Shown here: positions 49,633 through 60,826 of the stretch, one piece after another
Position numbering within the stretch: position 1 is the first letter of the stretch
Layout: each line of letters opens with the position of its first letter
DNA from: Saururus chinensis
Lineage: Eukaryota > Streptophyta > Magnoliopsida > Piperales > Saururaceae
Assembly: GCA_035235625.1 (NCBI GenBank)
Contig: CP141146.1
Span: 186,001 to 250,000, forward strand
DNA: 64,000 bases
Direction of reading: 5' to 3'
Program-made: the position numbers and the translations under genes
Notes under the pieces: generated by a model
The model's input: the letters and a program-made list of their open reading frames with translations, nothing else
What the model was told of the DNA's origin: nothing
Databases searched by the model: none

Positions 49633-51566
49633 TGTAACGTCCCGACCTGCACCACATGACCCGGACCGGGGGTTAGATCGAAAAACACAATCGGAGTGTC
49701 AAAAATTAGTGGAAAAATTAAAACCGACTGACCAAGAGCTGCAGACTCTGAGTGCGAGAGTCGTAACGTTCATCTGCGCACTACGAAGCTTTAACGTTCC
49801 ATTGTGTGTAGATCAGAATAAACCTAATTTTATAACTAATTTGGATCGGGCCAACATTATTTTATCGTTGGTTGCCTACGTACATATTGGATACCATCTC
49901 TGACGTTATTCCAATACGATCGGATTCGAACGTAGTTCTGCCTAATGGCTAATACATTTACCAAACATCAGAAAATCATATACGATAAAATACTTATACG
50001 TTATATCTGAATGATTCGTTCTGAATCCAACTGAAATCTTATCAATCATCGGAGTTAAATGAAAGCCAATATATCAGAAAACACACATCTCACGTAGGTG
50101 AGAAGAATACTAACAAAACACACATCCCACTCTATCATAGAGTGGAGCAGAACACACTACAAAACCTATTGAATCATATCAGATCATATCAGATTTTATC
50201 CGACCATACTGGTCATATCAGATCAGAGTATGTCATGTCATGCAGAGAGCATTTCATATCACAATAGAATAAATCAAGATGTGCAGTCATATAAAGCATA
50301 TTAAACTAGAAGGTCAGGAAAGCGTACTCTCCTCCAATTTTGAAAGTGGCGATGTTCGGAGTTGCTCGTTTTCTCAGAGCATCCGCCCTTTCTAATCCAT
50401 AGACAGCGGCCAGAACCTCATGTAACTTCGGAATACTTTACCCTTTTTGTGTCCGTAGACGGAAGACAGAACCTCCCCTTACCCGGAGACATTTTACCCT
50501 CACAGCGCCAGTAGGCAGCGGACAGAACCTCCCCTTGTTCGAGACACTTTTCCCTTCCCGTGCCCGTAGGCAATGGACAGAACCTCCCCTTACCCTTGGG
50601 ATGTTTCTCTCACATAACATTGATAATTCAAGGAGTGGATGCTTCCATTGCATTGCTCACCCTCGAATTAGCTAGGAAGGCCTCTTAAACGACTCTAATC
50701 AGATTTAAAATGAGTAATAAATGAAGAACGGAAGATGAGAAAATGTGGGAGAATTTCCCCTTACCCGGAGATATTTTACCCTTTTCGCGCCTGTAGGGGG
50801 CGGACATAACCTCCCCTTGGCCCCGGACGTTTCCCCTATATAGAGTTGCTAACTCGAAGAATTGACACTTCCATTGCGTAGAACACCCTCAATTTAGCTA
50901 AGAACGCATTTTGAACGGAAGAAAACGGACGCAGAATGACTCCAGAAACTCTTCTAGAACAATGAATGAAATGAGCTATTTATAGAAAACTGGCATGCGG
51001 GCGTACGGGAGAAGAGTAAAGACGCGCGCACGCGCTTGCACCACATGGCACGTCCTAATTGGCCAACAAACGCAGTCGGCGCATGCGGCGGGCGCGATCG
51101 CGCGATCGTGCTGACGGCCGCGATCATGCGTGGCTCCCCGACGCGGCTCGGCTCTGGCCCAGCTCGACTCGGCTGATGACATCAGCTTTTTCGTCCTTTT
51201 CTGAATATTTTATTATTATTTCATTAAAATACAATTCTAACTTCAAAATGCGATAACTTTTTATCCCGAAGTCGGAATTGCACGATCTTTGTACCGATGG
51301 ACTCGTATCAACGAGCCCTTCAAAACCAGACCCCACATGGGTAGGTTATCTCATACTTTTAAAGTGGGTCCCGCCCATATGGCATGCTTCCCGAGGTCGT
51401 AACTTTCGTTCCCAACCTCCGTTTTGAGTGTGCGTTGTGTTCGTTACTTCGAGCTCTACCCAGATACAGGGATTTCACCTAATGAAACCCCGTAACCCTG
51501 ATATCAAATTACCAAATTACCCTTAACCCCCTCGGGTTAAGCATAACTAGAAGATGGGCCGTTACA
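49633..51566 (-). repeat. Left LTR of F2 (3' LTR in sense direction)
   Basis: TGTAACGTCCCGACC to GGGCCGTTACA. About nine differences from the right LTR are seen in the first 120 bp, and far fewer in the next 300. It contains the hairpin block (49851-49871), three 65-70-bp repeats (50440-50600) and a TATA box (50976-50985). Confidence 0.9.
50976..50985 (-). promoter_or_regulatory. TATA box, left LTR of F2
   Basis: 'ctatttatag' reads CTATAAATAG on the minus strand, the sense strand of F2. It is conserved in the right LTR at 57261-57270. Confidence 0.6.
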
Positions 51567-51579
51567 TTCTTCCCCCCTT
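51567..51579 (-). other. Polypurine tract of F2
   Basis: 'ttcttccccccttaa' directly after the left LTR reads TTAAGGGGGGAAGAA on the minus strand, immediately before the 3' LTR. This is the primer for plus-strand DNA synthesis. Confidence 0.8.
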
Positions 51580-52099
51580 AAATGAATTGTGTCCTCGCAA
51601 TTCTCCTAAAAATACTTGTCAAAATACAAAATTGACAAGAAAGTCGACCGTTAATCAAATAACAAACATGAATCCGATAAATTTATAACCAGAGATAACA
51701 TGCAAAAACATATCGTAATCCGATAACTCATCAGAGTAAACCATTTCAGAAACAGAATCAAATAAAATACTTTAAACATAATATAGCAACATAGGGTTAT
51801 TGAACTCTATTGGCAACCCTTCAGAAACATAATCTGACAACTTATAATTAGGATAAAATTCAACTATTTGAAATGCAGATAACTCACATCAGAATGGATT
51901 TATAACATAGGATAAGTAGTTTTTTTTTTAAATAGAGCGAATCAAATCATAACAGATAAATCAATCCAGAATTTGTCAGAATTAAATCACCCGATAAATC
52001 ACACAATCACAATCTGATAATTTATATCAGATAATAGAAAGTGAATAGTATTTTCAAAGCCAGATAATTTTCCAAGATCAAAAAAGAACAAACATATTA

Positions 52100-52830
52100 A
52101 ATAGAATGGACGGTTCTATCAGATCAAATAAACATATTAGACCAGACAGAATATACATATCAGACACATCTGGCAAAACAAATGGAACGAATAGAAAAGA
52201 CATAATAGATTGATCAGAACAGACAGATTATATAGATTAGACAGAATTGACAAAACTGATAGATCAGACATAACTGACATATTAGACAGAATAGACATAA
52301 CTGACATATCAGACAGATAGAACAGACAGGACGGATAGATAAGACATATTAGAAACTTTAGACAGATTAGCTAGATTAGACCGATCAAAATGATTGAATA
52401 GATGGATCAAATAGATCAGATATAGAGCAAATAGAACAGACAAATAAGACAGAACTGATAGATCAGTCATAATAAACAGAACAAACAAAATGGACAAAAC
52501 AACAGATCCAACAAAACATACATAATAAACAAAACAGACATAATGGACATATGAGACATAACAAACAGAACGGATAGATCAGACATATCGACAGAACATA
52601 TAGATTACACAGAACGGAATAAATAGACAAATCCAATACATTAAACAGAATGGACAGAACAGATCAAACAAATTAGACAGAATTGACATAACAGACAGAT
52701 TAGAAGGAACAGATCAGACAAAACAAACAAATCAAACAAATTTGACAGATTGAACAGATCGAACAGAACAGACAAATCAAAAAGATAGATTATATAGATC
52801 GGGTAGACCAGAGCCGTGATACCAAACGGC
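52100..52830. repeat. ACAGA-type low-complexity array in F2 interior
   Basis: Degenerate repeats of 'agacagaa', 'acagatcagacataac' and 'aacagacaaat' fill about 700 bp. On the sense (minus) strand this is TCTGT-rich. It produces false open frames rich in L, S and V. Confidence 0.8.
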
Positions 52831-53412
52831 GTTCCCCTCGACACTCATGGGGTAGCGAGAGGCTCAGAAGGATTGGAGCATTCTCATGATGCTCCACTCC
52901 TATATGCATGCACCAGAACCGATTTTTCGGTGGGTATCCAGACAGAGAGTGCAGTGATACTTTCAGGTTTTACCCTAAAACTACCCAGAAAGTGCACATA
53001 TTCAAAACATAATGCAGTATGTATAAATTATTTCTCCAATATCATATTTTCCTAAAAACATGTGTAATAAGCATAAATTTAGAATTTAAAACCCCCTACA
53101 CTGTGGGTTGAGTTAAAATCTAAAATAATGCTAAGCAAAAATATATGAAAACGATTATAATCTTTTTCAAAAAATTATTTATCAGAAAAGACTCATTCAG
53201 AAATAATTTTGATGCAGAAATAGATGCACAATTGTCGGTTCGTCCGAGTGATGAGAAAACCAGAGCCGCGATACCAAACGGCGTTCCCCTTGTACTCATG
53301 GGGTAGCAAGGAGCTCAGAAAGTGAGGAGCTTTCCCATGATGCTCCACACCCATGTGCATGCCATAACCGATTATTTTTCTCGGTGGGTATCCAGAGAGT
53401 GCAAGCACTCGC
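52808..53412. repeat. Direct duplication of about 150 bp in F2 interior
   Basis: The block 'ccagagccgtgataccaaac' through 'cggtgggtatccaga' occurs at about 52808-52955 and again at about 53259-53410 ('ccagagccgcgataccaaac' on), 451 bp apart. The GGCGTTCCCC and GATGCTCCAC words are conserved. It is the only moderately GC-rich part of the interior. Confidence 0.8.
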
Positions 53413-53884
53413 GTATCAGTATACGCATCAGAGCAGAAATTTTTATCAGAAGTAGTTGTTACTCAGAATCTTTTCTCGGAATCATTCAGAATTGAAAATA
53501 TTAGACGAAAAATATATCAGACATCATTCGGACTCTTTTCATAGAGTTCTTTTATATAAAAAAAAATCAAGTCATCTGATAGAAAACATTTTTTTTCTTT
53601 CTTCTTTTTTTTTATAGAGGTATTTCATCAGATATCAAAACGTATGACAATAAACAGATTTTGCACATTTAAATCAGAACATATAATCCCGGTTAACATG
53701 GTACCTGGAACAAAATTTCAAATCAAACTTGAAGTCAAAAATTGTCTCTATACACTAGAAGAATTAACAATAGAGTTATCCACTAACTCCCATTTCCATA
53801 TCACGAGTGTTTGATGATTACTCATTGGTAATTCTACTATCGTAAATTGGACAGACTATTTGTAATATATTTAGAACAGATGTT

Positions 53885-55860
53885 TTCAATTTTTTTTAAA
53901 AAAAAATTTATAAAAATCAAGATTCAAATAAGGTCTGATACCATACAATTTCAAGCCATCAAAATTCACAAATTTGGAGTCCCTTGGAATGTTGTTGTAA
54001 CATATGCAAAATAGGATTTTAAAATAAAATTGTTAAACCATTCACAAAAACATTAAAATTTATAACTTCGTAGTTCGTATTAAATTTGATGTCATATAGA
54101 CCGGACAAAAAGTTCAAACACGAAATTTGTAAAATCAGAGTTCAAATAAAGTCCGATACTATATGGGCAAAATAAAAATTCTAGTCATCAGAATTCACAA
54201 ATTTGGAGTCCCTTGAAATTTTGTTGTAACATATGCAAAATAGGATTTAAAAACGAATTAATACAACTGATTTTAGAACAAATTTGTTAAATCATTCCAA
54301 GAAAAATAAAATAAAATTTATAGCTTCGTAGTTCGTATTAAATCTGATGTCGTATAGACCAGACAAAAAGTTTAAACCCGGAATTCATAAAGTCAGAGTT
54401 CGAATCAAATCAGATACTACACATACAAAACATAGTTTCAATTTATAAATCAGAATAAAATCGGAGTCCATTGGGAATCTAACGCAACACATGCAAACAT
54501 AATTCCCATCAAATTCAATATAACCGAAGGTTCGTATTATATTCAATTGCAGATATATCAAACAGAAAGTTCAATATTGGAAGTCATATTAAATCAAGTA
54601 TCACAACTGAAACAAAATATCAAATTAATTCCTATCAAAAATCAGAATCTATTTCAAACCGATATTCAGAACAATAATAATAACAATTCATATGTGAAAT
54701 TTGTAATATCAATTTGATACAATACAAGTCGAACGGAAATTCTAAATTACTCATAGTTAAACGAATCATATTTTATAAATATTAAAATTGAGAGCAATTC
54801 CAATGTATCACATTCTTAAATCAAAATTACGAATCAAAACCTGATACAATGTAAAATTTTCAAATCAATTTGGATTCAGAATTAAACTTTTATAAGAAGG
54901 ATTGACGTATCAAATCCTTATGTAACAATTTCAGACAGGAAATCAAATAGTTTCTAACTTGAAATTTAAATTCACAAAATCGACATTTAGCTTCAATTAC
55001 TTACAAAGCTTGTAAGACAAAAATTTAAAATTATTTCTCATTCAAAATCGGAAGTTGAAAATTTTGAAATTCATATTAAATCAAATGCAACACTTGGAGA
55101 ACAGAAAACTCTTAATCGGATTCATCTTTATCCGAAACAACACAAGCGGAAGTTCAAAAATCAGAAGTCTGAAACCTGATATTACACGAATTAAATTCAA
55201 AATTAGAATAATCCTAAATTCTGATAACAAATTTGCAGAACGGACACTTACAATCATAATTCATATTAAATCTGATGTCACTCGTGCATAAAGAAATTTA
55301 AAATTGAAGTTTGTAGAAAATTGAATAAAACATTTGGAGAACAAAAACTCATAATCAGAATTCATCTTGAGTCTGATATAACACATGCAGAAGTTCAAAA
55401 ATTGGAATCCACAAATCCTGTATCACAGATAAATAATAAAAGGTTCACAATCGGAATTTTCTTCGAATCCGATATAATACTTGTGGAACATAAAATTCAA
55501 AAATGAGAGTTGGCATTAAATATGATGTCACATGTATGAAACAAAAATTCAATATCAGAGTAAGCAATAAATCCGATATCAGTCGTAGAGAATGGAGGTT
55601 CACGATCGGAATTATCCTTAATTCCAATGTCACATACGCAAAACTAACATTTAGGATTTTTTTTTTCCGTTAACATGCAGGTGGAATCAAAGCTTATATT
55701 AACTTCGATGTCATAGCTGCAGACTACAATTGGAATTCATCATAAAGCCGATGACACATGTGCAAAATGACAAAAATCACAATCAAACTTTATATTAAAT
55801 CTGATAACATATTCGTAACACAGAAATTCCAAATTAAAAATTCGAATATGAAACAAATCA
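53885..55860. repeat. Degenerate tandem array in F2 interior
   Basis: 'aattcacaaatttggagtcc' at 53963 recurs at 54192 (period about 229), with 'cttcgtagttcgtattaaat' also repeated. To the right the array decays into units with 'attaaatctgatgtcac', 'acacatgcagaagttcaa' and 'cggaattcat'-like words about every 90-120 bp. No ORF is conserved across units. Confidence 0.65.
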
Positions 55861-55901
55861 CTATATATTTTAAAATATTTTGCTCTCGTAAACAGAGTAA
55901 T

Positions 55902-55913
55902 GCTCCAATACCA
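55902..55913 (-). other. Primer-binding site of F2
   Basis: 'gctccaatacca' reads TGGTATTGGAGC on the minus strand, close to the initiator tRNA-Met site TGGTATCAGAGC. It is three bases inside the right LTR edge at 55917. Confidence 0.75.
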
Positions 55914-55916
55914 TTC

Positions 55917-57963
55917 TGTAACGCCCCGACCTACACCACCTGACCCAGACCGGGGGTTAGATCGAAAAACACAATCGGAGTGTAGAAAATTAGCGGAAAA
56001 ATTAAAACCGACTGACCAGGAGTTGCAGACTCTGAGTGCGAGAGTCGTAACGTTCATCTGCGCACTACGGAGCTTTAACGTTCCATTGTGTGTAGATCAG
56101 AATAAACCTAATTTTATAACTAATTTGGATCGGGCCAACATTATTTTATCGTTGGTTGCCTACGTACATATTGGATACCATCTCTGACGTTATTCCAATA
56201 CGATCGGATTCGAACGTAGTTCTGCCTAATGGCTAATACATTTACCAAACATCAGAAAATTATATACGATAAAATACTTATACATTATATCTGAATGATT
56301 CGTTCAGAATCCAATGGAAATCTTATCAGTCATCGGAGTTAAATGAAAGCCAATATATCAGAAAACACACATCTCACGTAGGTGAGAAGAATACTAACAA
56401 AACACACATCCCACTCTATCATAGAGTGGAGCAGAACACACTACAAAACCTGTTGGATCATATCAGATCATATCAGATTTTATCCGACCATACTGGTCAT
56501 ATCAGATCAGAGTATGTCACGTCATAGCAAAGAGCATTTCATATCACAATGGAATAAATCAAGATGTGCAGTCATATAAAGCATATTAAACTAGAAGGTC
56601 AGGAAAGCGTACTCCCCTCCAATTTTGAAAGTGGCGATGTTTGGAGTTGCTCGTTTCCTCAGAGCGTCCGCCCTTTCTGATCCGGAGACAGCGGCCAGAA
56701 CCTCATGTAACTTCGAAATACTTTACCCTTCTTATGTCCGTAGACGGAAGACAGAACCTCCCCTTACCCGGAGACATTTTACCCTCACAGCGCCAGTAGG
56801 CAGCGGACAGAACCTCCCCTTGTTCGAGACACTTTTCCCTTCATGTGCCCGTAGGCAATGGACAGAACCTCCCCTTACCCTTGGGATGTTTCTCTCACAT
56901 AACATTGATAATTCAAGGAGTGGATGCTTCCATTGCATTGCTCACCCTCGAATTAGCTAGGAAGGCCTCTTAAAGGACTCTAATCGGATTTAAAATGAGT
57001 AATAAATGAAGAACGGAAGATGAGAAAACGTGGGAGAATTTCCCCTTACCCGGAGATATTTTACCCTTTTCGCACCCGTAGGCGGCGGACATAACCTCCC
57101 CTTGGCCCGGGATGTTTCCCCTATATAGAGTTGCTAACTCGAAGAATTGACACTTCCATTGCGTAGAACACCCTCGATTTAGCTAAGAACGCATTTTGAA
57201 CGGAAGAAAACGGACGCAAAATGACTCCAGAAACTCTTCCAGAATAATGAATGAAATGAGCTATTTATAGAAAACTGGCATGCGGGCGTACGGGAGAAGA
57301 GTAAAGATGCGCGCACGCGCCTGCGCCACGTGGTGCGTCCTAATTGGCCAACAAACACAGTTGGCGCGCATGGCACGTGCATCACACGCACCACACCGCG
57401 TCGCGCGCAGCGGGCGCGATCGCGCGCGTCCCGCGCGCGTCACGCGGTCAGCCACGCGATCGCACGGGACCCGCATTGCGCGGACGGCCGCGATCGCGCT
57501 CCGCAGCACGGTGCAGCACAACTCGCGGCTCCCCGGAGCAGCGCAGCTCGGCTCGACTCGGCTGATGACATCAGCTTTTTCGTCCTTTTCTGAATATTTT
57601 ATTATTATTTCATTAAAACACAATTCTAACTTCAAAATGCGATAACTTTTTATCCCAAAGTCGGAATTGCACGATCTTAGTACTGATGGACTCATATTAA
57701 CAAGCCCTTCAAAACTAGACCCCACATGGGTAGGTTATCTCGTACTTTTAAAGTGGGTCCCGCCCATATGGCACGCTTCCCGAGGTCATAACTTTCGTTC
57801 CCAACCTCCGCTTTGAGTGTTCTTGGGTGCGTTGTGTTCGTTACTTCGACCTCTACCCAGATACAAGGATTTCACCTAATGAAACCCCGTAACCCTGATA
57901 TCAAATTACCAAATTACCCATAACCCCCCCGGGTTAAGCATAACTGGAAGATGGGTCGTTACA
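55917..57963 (-). repeat. Right LTR of F2 (5' LTR in sense direction)
   Basis: TGTAACGCCCCGACC to GGGTCGTTACA, 113 bp longer than the left LTR. The extra length lies in a GC-rich segment at about 57361-57540 full of GCGATCGC and CGCGCG words. The hairpin block is at 56135-56155 and the TATA box at 57261-57270. As the upstream LTR it would drive transcription. Confidence 0.9.
57261..57270 (-). promoter_or_regulatory. TATA box, right LTR of F2
   Basis: CTATAAATAG on the minus strand. This is the promoter copy that would drive the F2 transcript, with the CpG-dense segment (57361-57540) directly upstream. Confidence 0.65.
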
Positions 57964-58479
57964 AAGCATTTCACACAATGCATATCAACATGCTTGAAAT
58001 TAAACTCACTACCACACTACACATATGAATTTTCATCTAAACATAAATTCCAGCGGAAATCATAGGAGAAGAATCATTGAAAATATAACTCAAATCAAAA
58101 CTCAACCACAACGGCTAATCACATATAGGATCATTCATTTCATCCTTAAGCCATGACATTCACCAACATCCACACATCAACTAACAACATTCTATCATGA
58201 CAAATCAATCCATTAATAGGTTGTAGTCCTACTGAAAAAATGCTTAACCATAGGGAATCAACCATTCACAATTTCAAGATGACAATTCCAACATCATGCC
58301 ACAAACCATAAGTCATTCCACAAATCTCTAATTATATATCCCTACTTCATAACCTCAATAGCATGCCTTTTCAATAGCATAATATAGCTTAAAACACTCC
58401 ACATTCATATAAAATTGGCAAGCTAAAGTGGAATTATTGAAATAAACATCATGCAAATAGATCACAAGACTTATGTGTA

Positions 58480-58650
58480 GCCGTTCGAACGCCCTGCAGG
58501 CCGTTCGATAGGCTAAACGGGAAAATTTTAAATTCACAGTTTGGCCGCTTGAACGCCCAGCAGGTCATTCGATCGGCTGAACTAAAAATCTGTCGGTCCA
58601 ACAGTGTTGCCGTTTGAACGCCCAGAAGGGTCGTTCAAATGCCAACAAGG
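58480..58650. repeat. Triple GTTCGAAC-type module in A1
   Basis: Three units of about 62 bp start 'gccgttcgaacgccc', 'gccgcttgaacgcccag' and 'gccgtttgaacgcccag', each followed about 20 bp on by a second half ('gttcgatag', 'attcgatcgg', 'gttcaaat'). Related pairs occur in LTR E and LTR H. Confidence 0.7.
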
Positions 58651-59310
58651 CATAACTGACCATCTTCTTCCTTTCGCAATTTCAAACCGAAACTCCATTG
58701 ATAACACTTCAAATCAACATCTAACAACCTAAATACCATCAAAAGTCCTCCATGACTTCCAAAATGCTAAACCATATCATAACAAGATAAAACCCTATGA
58801 AATCGGGATTAAAGATTACCATTTTCTAATCATGCCATTAGCACACTAAAACAAGTAACTCCATTCAAAATAAGCCACAAAATCAAGAGTTTTACCATAG
58901 ACAAACTAAAATTTCAAAAGTCCATTACCTTATCCCTTGATTAAGCTTGGATTTGATGGTCACCCTTCTTGAAAACTTACAAAGACATAGAATTTAAATT
59001 AAACTCCATTAAAATCGATTTAACAAAGAAAACCCCAATTAAAACTTAGATCTAGGGCTTGTTGAACATAAAAATCGGATCTTGAGAGTTAGGGTTTGTA
59101 GTAAAAATGTAAATCAGTAGTTTTGATGTCCAAAAATGAATTAAAATAAAGGGGAAATGGTAGATTTAAAAGAGATTAAGAAGAAAGCCAGGGTTTAGTG
59201 CTTAATTAGAGTAGGCTTACCTTAAGCACCTTCTAATCCGGGCCTAATTGGGGATCAGGCCTGACCTCTCCTCCTCAGCCTATTCCCAAAATGGGAATGG
59301 CTCAGGTTTG

Positions 59311-59320
59311 GCCTTTTATA
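59311..59320 (-). promoter_or_regulatory. Probable TATA box of A1 LTR
   Basis: 'gccttttata' reads TATAAAAGGC on the minus strand. It lies about 420 bp from the TTACA edge, which is the sense start of the LTR. Confidence 0.5.
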
Positions 59321-59742
59321 GTAAGGGTTGGGGTGTGTATGGGTAAGTTATGGGGTGTAAATAGAAAAAGTAGGCTAAAAATGGGTATTTTACAAATTTG
59401 AGCATTAATTAAGTCTACAAAAATTCTGAAAATTTTTGTATGACCTTAAGTAGATATTTGGGTTCATTTGACACAAAAACCAAAATTTTGACGGTGGGGC
59501 CCACACGGGTCCCGCCAAAACCCTAATTTTTGGGAAAATAGTAAAAATTCCCAAAAATCCCAAAAATTAACATTTGATTTAAAATCACTTAAAACCACTA
59601 ATATTAAAGTTGATTTTCATTAAAACCATCATAAACACCATTTATTTACGAAACCACTGAATAAATCAGAAAATGCGTTAACCTCACGATAACCGATAAT
59701 TAAAAGAAAACAAAAACCGGTTTAGAAATGAGGGTCCTTACA

Positions 59743-60415
59743 CTTTTCCCTTGGGCTGAGTGGTTGTACAATACTGTGTACCACACATCCCTTGGGTTGA
59801 CACCATTTCAGGTGGTTTATGGGTGGCCTCCTCCCACCATTCTCTCCTATGTGCCAATCGTTCAAATGTGGAAGTTGTTGATCAATCATTACAAGAGCGG
59901 GATGAATTCCTTCAATCTCTCAAAATGAACTTGAAGGCTGCCCAAAATAGAATGAAACAAGTCTATGACCATCGTCATACAGACAAGGAGTTCATCGTGG
60001 ATGATTGGGTTTATGTGTGACTTCATCCATATCGTCAAGGGTCAGTCCGTTCATCCATCCATCACAAGCTACTGCCCATTTTTATGGTCCATACTTGGTG
60101 TTGGAAAAGGTGGGAAAAGTGGCTTACAAGCTCTAGATTCCTCCTACAGCACGCAGTCATCCCATGTTTCATGTCTCTCATCTTCGTCAGTTCGTGGAGG
60201 ATCCAACTACTATAACACCCATTATACCACCACCCAATCCACTTTCAGATGCTCTACCAATGATGACTCCAACTTCTATTCAGACCACACGATGAATTCG
60301 TCGTAAGTGTCATCTCATCACTGAAGTACTTATTGCATGGAAAGATCATCCTTTAGAGACCTGGGTTCTTGAAGATGATTTTCTCAACCAATTTCCTACT
60401 TGGTCGCCTTGAGGA
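59743..60415 (+). pseudogene. G1 integrase C-terminus and chromodomain-like tail
   Basis: It continues from the A1 insertion with [19 protein letters not shown], then NRMKQVYDHRHTDKEF, a GPY/F-like YGPYLVLEKVGKVAYKL segment, MFHVSHLRQFVED, and the tail VLIAWKDHPLETWVLEDDF. Frame changes and stops (for example after DDWVYV) are present. The A1 target duplication makes the first five bases repeat 48128-48132. Confidence 0.85.
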
Positions 60416-60430
60416 CAAGTCATTCTTCAT

Positions 60431-60440
60431 GGGTGGAGGG
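60431..60440 (+). other. Polypurine tract of G1
   Basis: 'gggtggaggg' one base before the 3' LTR edge TGTTATG. It lies directly after the end of the integrase reading frame, as usual for gypsy elements. Confidence 0.75.
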
Positions 60441-60441
60441 A

Positions 60442-60826
60442 TGTTATGTTATGCAGTTAGTTAGGCAATTATGTTTGTGTGCACATAAGTAGTTAGGTTA
60501 GTGTGCACGTTACTTTTGATTATTGTTGCTTTTAATTAGTAATTAGTTAGTTTCAGTCTATGTAGTTAGTTAGTTTTCTGTATGTAGCCCGATGGGCTAG
60601 GGTAGCCTATTTAGGCTAGATCGTTGTAATTAGAAGTTTAATTAATGCAGATTAGCCTTTTCCTTCTATCTTCTCTCAACTCTCTTCCCTGATCTCAACC
60701 TCTCTTCTTACTGTGAGATTGCACTTGCAATCGGCAAGTGCGGCTCCTTCCCTCCCCCAAATCCCTCTCTCTCTCTCTCGTTTCTCAAATCCCTCTCTCT
60801 TTCTGAAATTCTGCAAGTTCATAACA
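60442..60826 (+). repeat. 3' LTR of G1
   Basis: TGTTATG to GTTCATAACA, 385 bp, closely similar to 37716-38106. It ends in a CT microsatellite (about 60750-60802). Family-D sequence resumes immediately after. Confidence 0.9.

Larger units (their letters stand above)
49633..57963 (-). mobile_element. Non-autonomous, gene-less LTR element F2 (LARD-like), nested in A1
   Basis: LTRs are 49633-51566 (1934 bp) and 55917-57963 (2047 bp), with perfect AAGCA flanks (49628-49632 and 57964-57968). The primer site (55902-55913) and polypurine tract (51567-51579) both read on the minus strand. The 4350-bp interior has no gag, protease, RT or integrase trace and consists mainly of tandem or low-complexity arrays. 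The LTRs are very similar, suggesting one of the most recent insertions in the stack. Its enzymes would have to come from another element. Confidence 0.9.
48133..59742 (-). mobile_element. Family-A solo LTR, copy A1, inserted in G1 integrase and holding F2
   Basis: TGTCACGCCCC to GGTCCTTACA with perfect CTTTT flanks (48128-48132 and 59743-59747). Net of F2 and its duplication it is 3274 bp. The integrase frame continues directly on the far side. It has no interior, primer site or polypurine tract, so it is a solo LTR. A TATAAAAGGC word on the minus strand (59311-59320) gives the sense direction. It contains a 2-unit minisatellite (48800-48910) and a triple GTTCGAAC-type module (58480-58650). 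Confidence 0.88.
37716..60826 (+). mobile_element. Ty3/gypsy element G1, opened by two nested insertions
   Basis: The 5' LTR is 37716-38106, the primer site 38109-38120, the polypurine tract 60431-60440 and the 3' LTR 60442-60826. With F1 (38192-44229) and A1 (48133-59742) removed, about 5.45 kb remains, a normal size for this class. Gene order gag, protease, RT, RNase H, integrase with a chromodomain-like tail places it in Ty3/gypsy. Every coding part has stops or frameshifts. The 5' flank looks damaged, so no target duplication is visible, but D1 shows the uninterrupted target. Confidence 0.88.

Noticed and set aside
52309-52844. Two leucine-rich, membrane-like frames on the minus strand
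   Set aside because: They are translations of the TCTGT-type array in F2. The hydrophobicity comes from the repeat composition.
57261-57725. 154-residue minus-strand frame plus overlapping + frames
   Set aside because: Produced by the CpG-rich segment of the F2 right LTR (arginine/alanine-rich in every frame). The left LTR has no matching intact frame.
48133-59742. A1 plus F2 read as one 11.6-kb full-length element
   Set aside because: F2 has its own perfect AAGCA target duplication and A2 shows the uninterrupted sequence at that point, so they are two nested insertions.
37716-60826. A clear 5-bp target duplication for G1
   Set aside because: The 5' edge reads GTCAC-ATTTATG while the 3' flank is ACATG. 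D1 shows extra bases between these words, so the 5' junction has probably been damaged and no duplication can be claimed.
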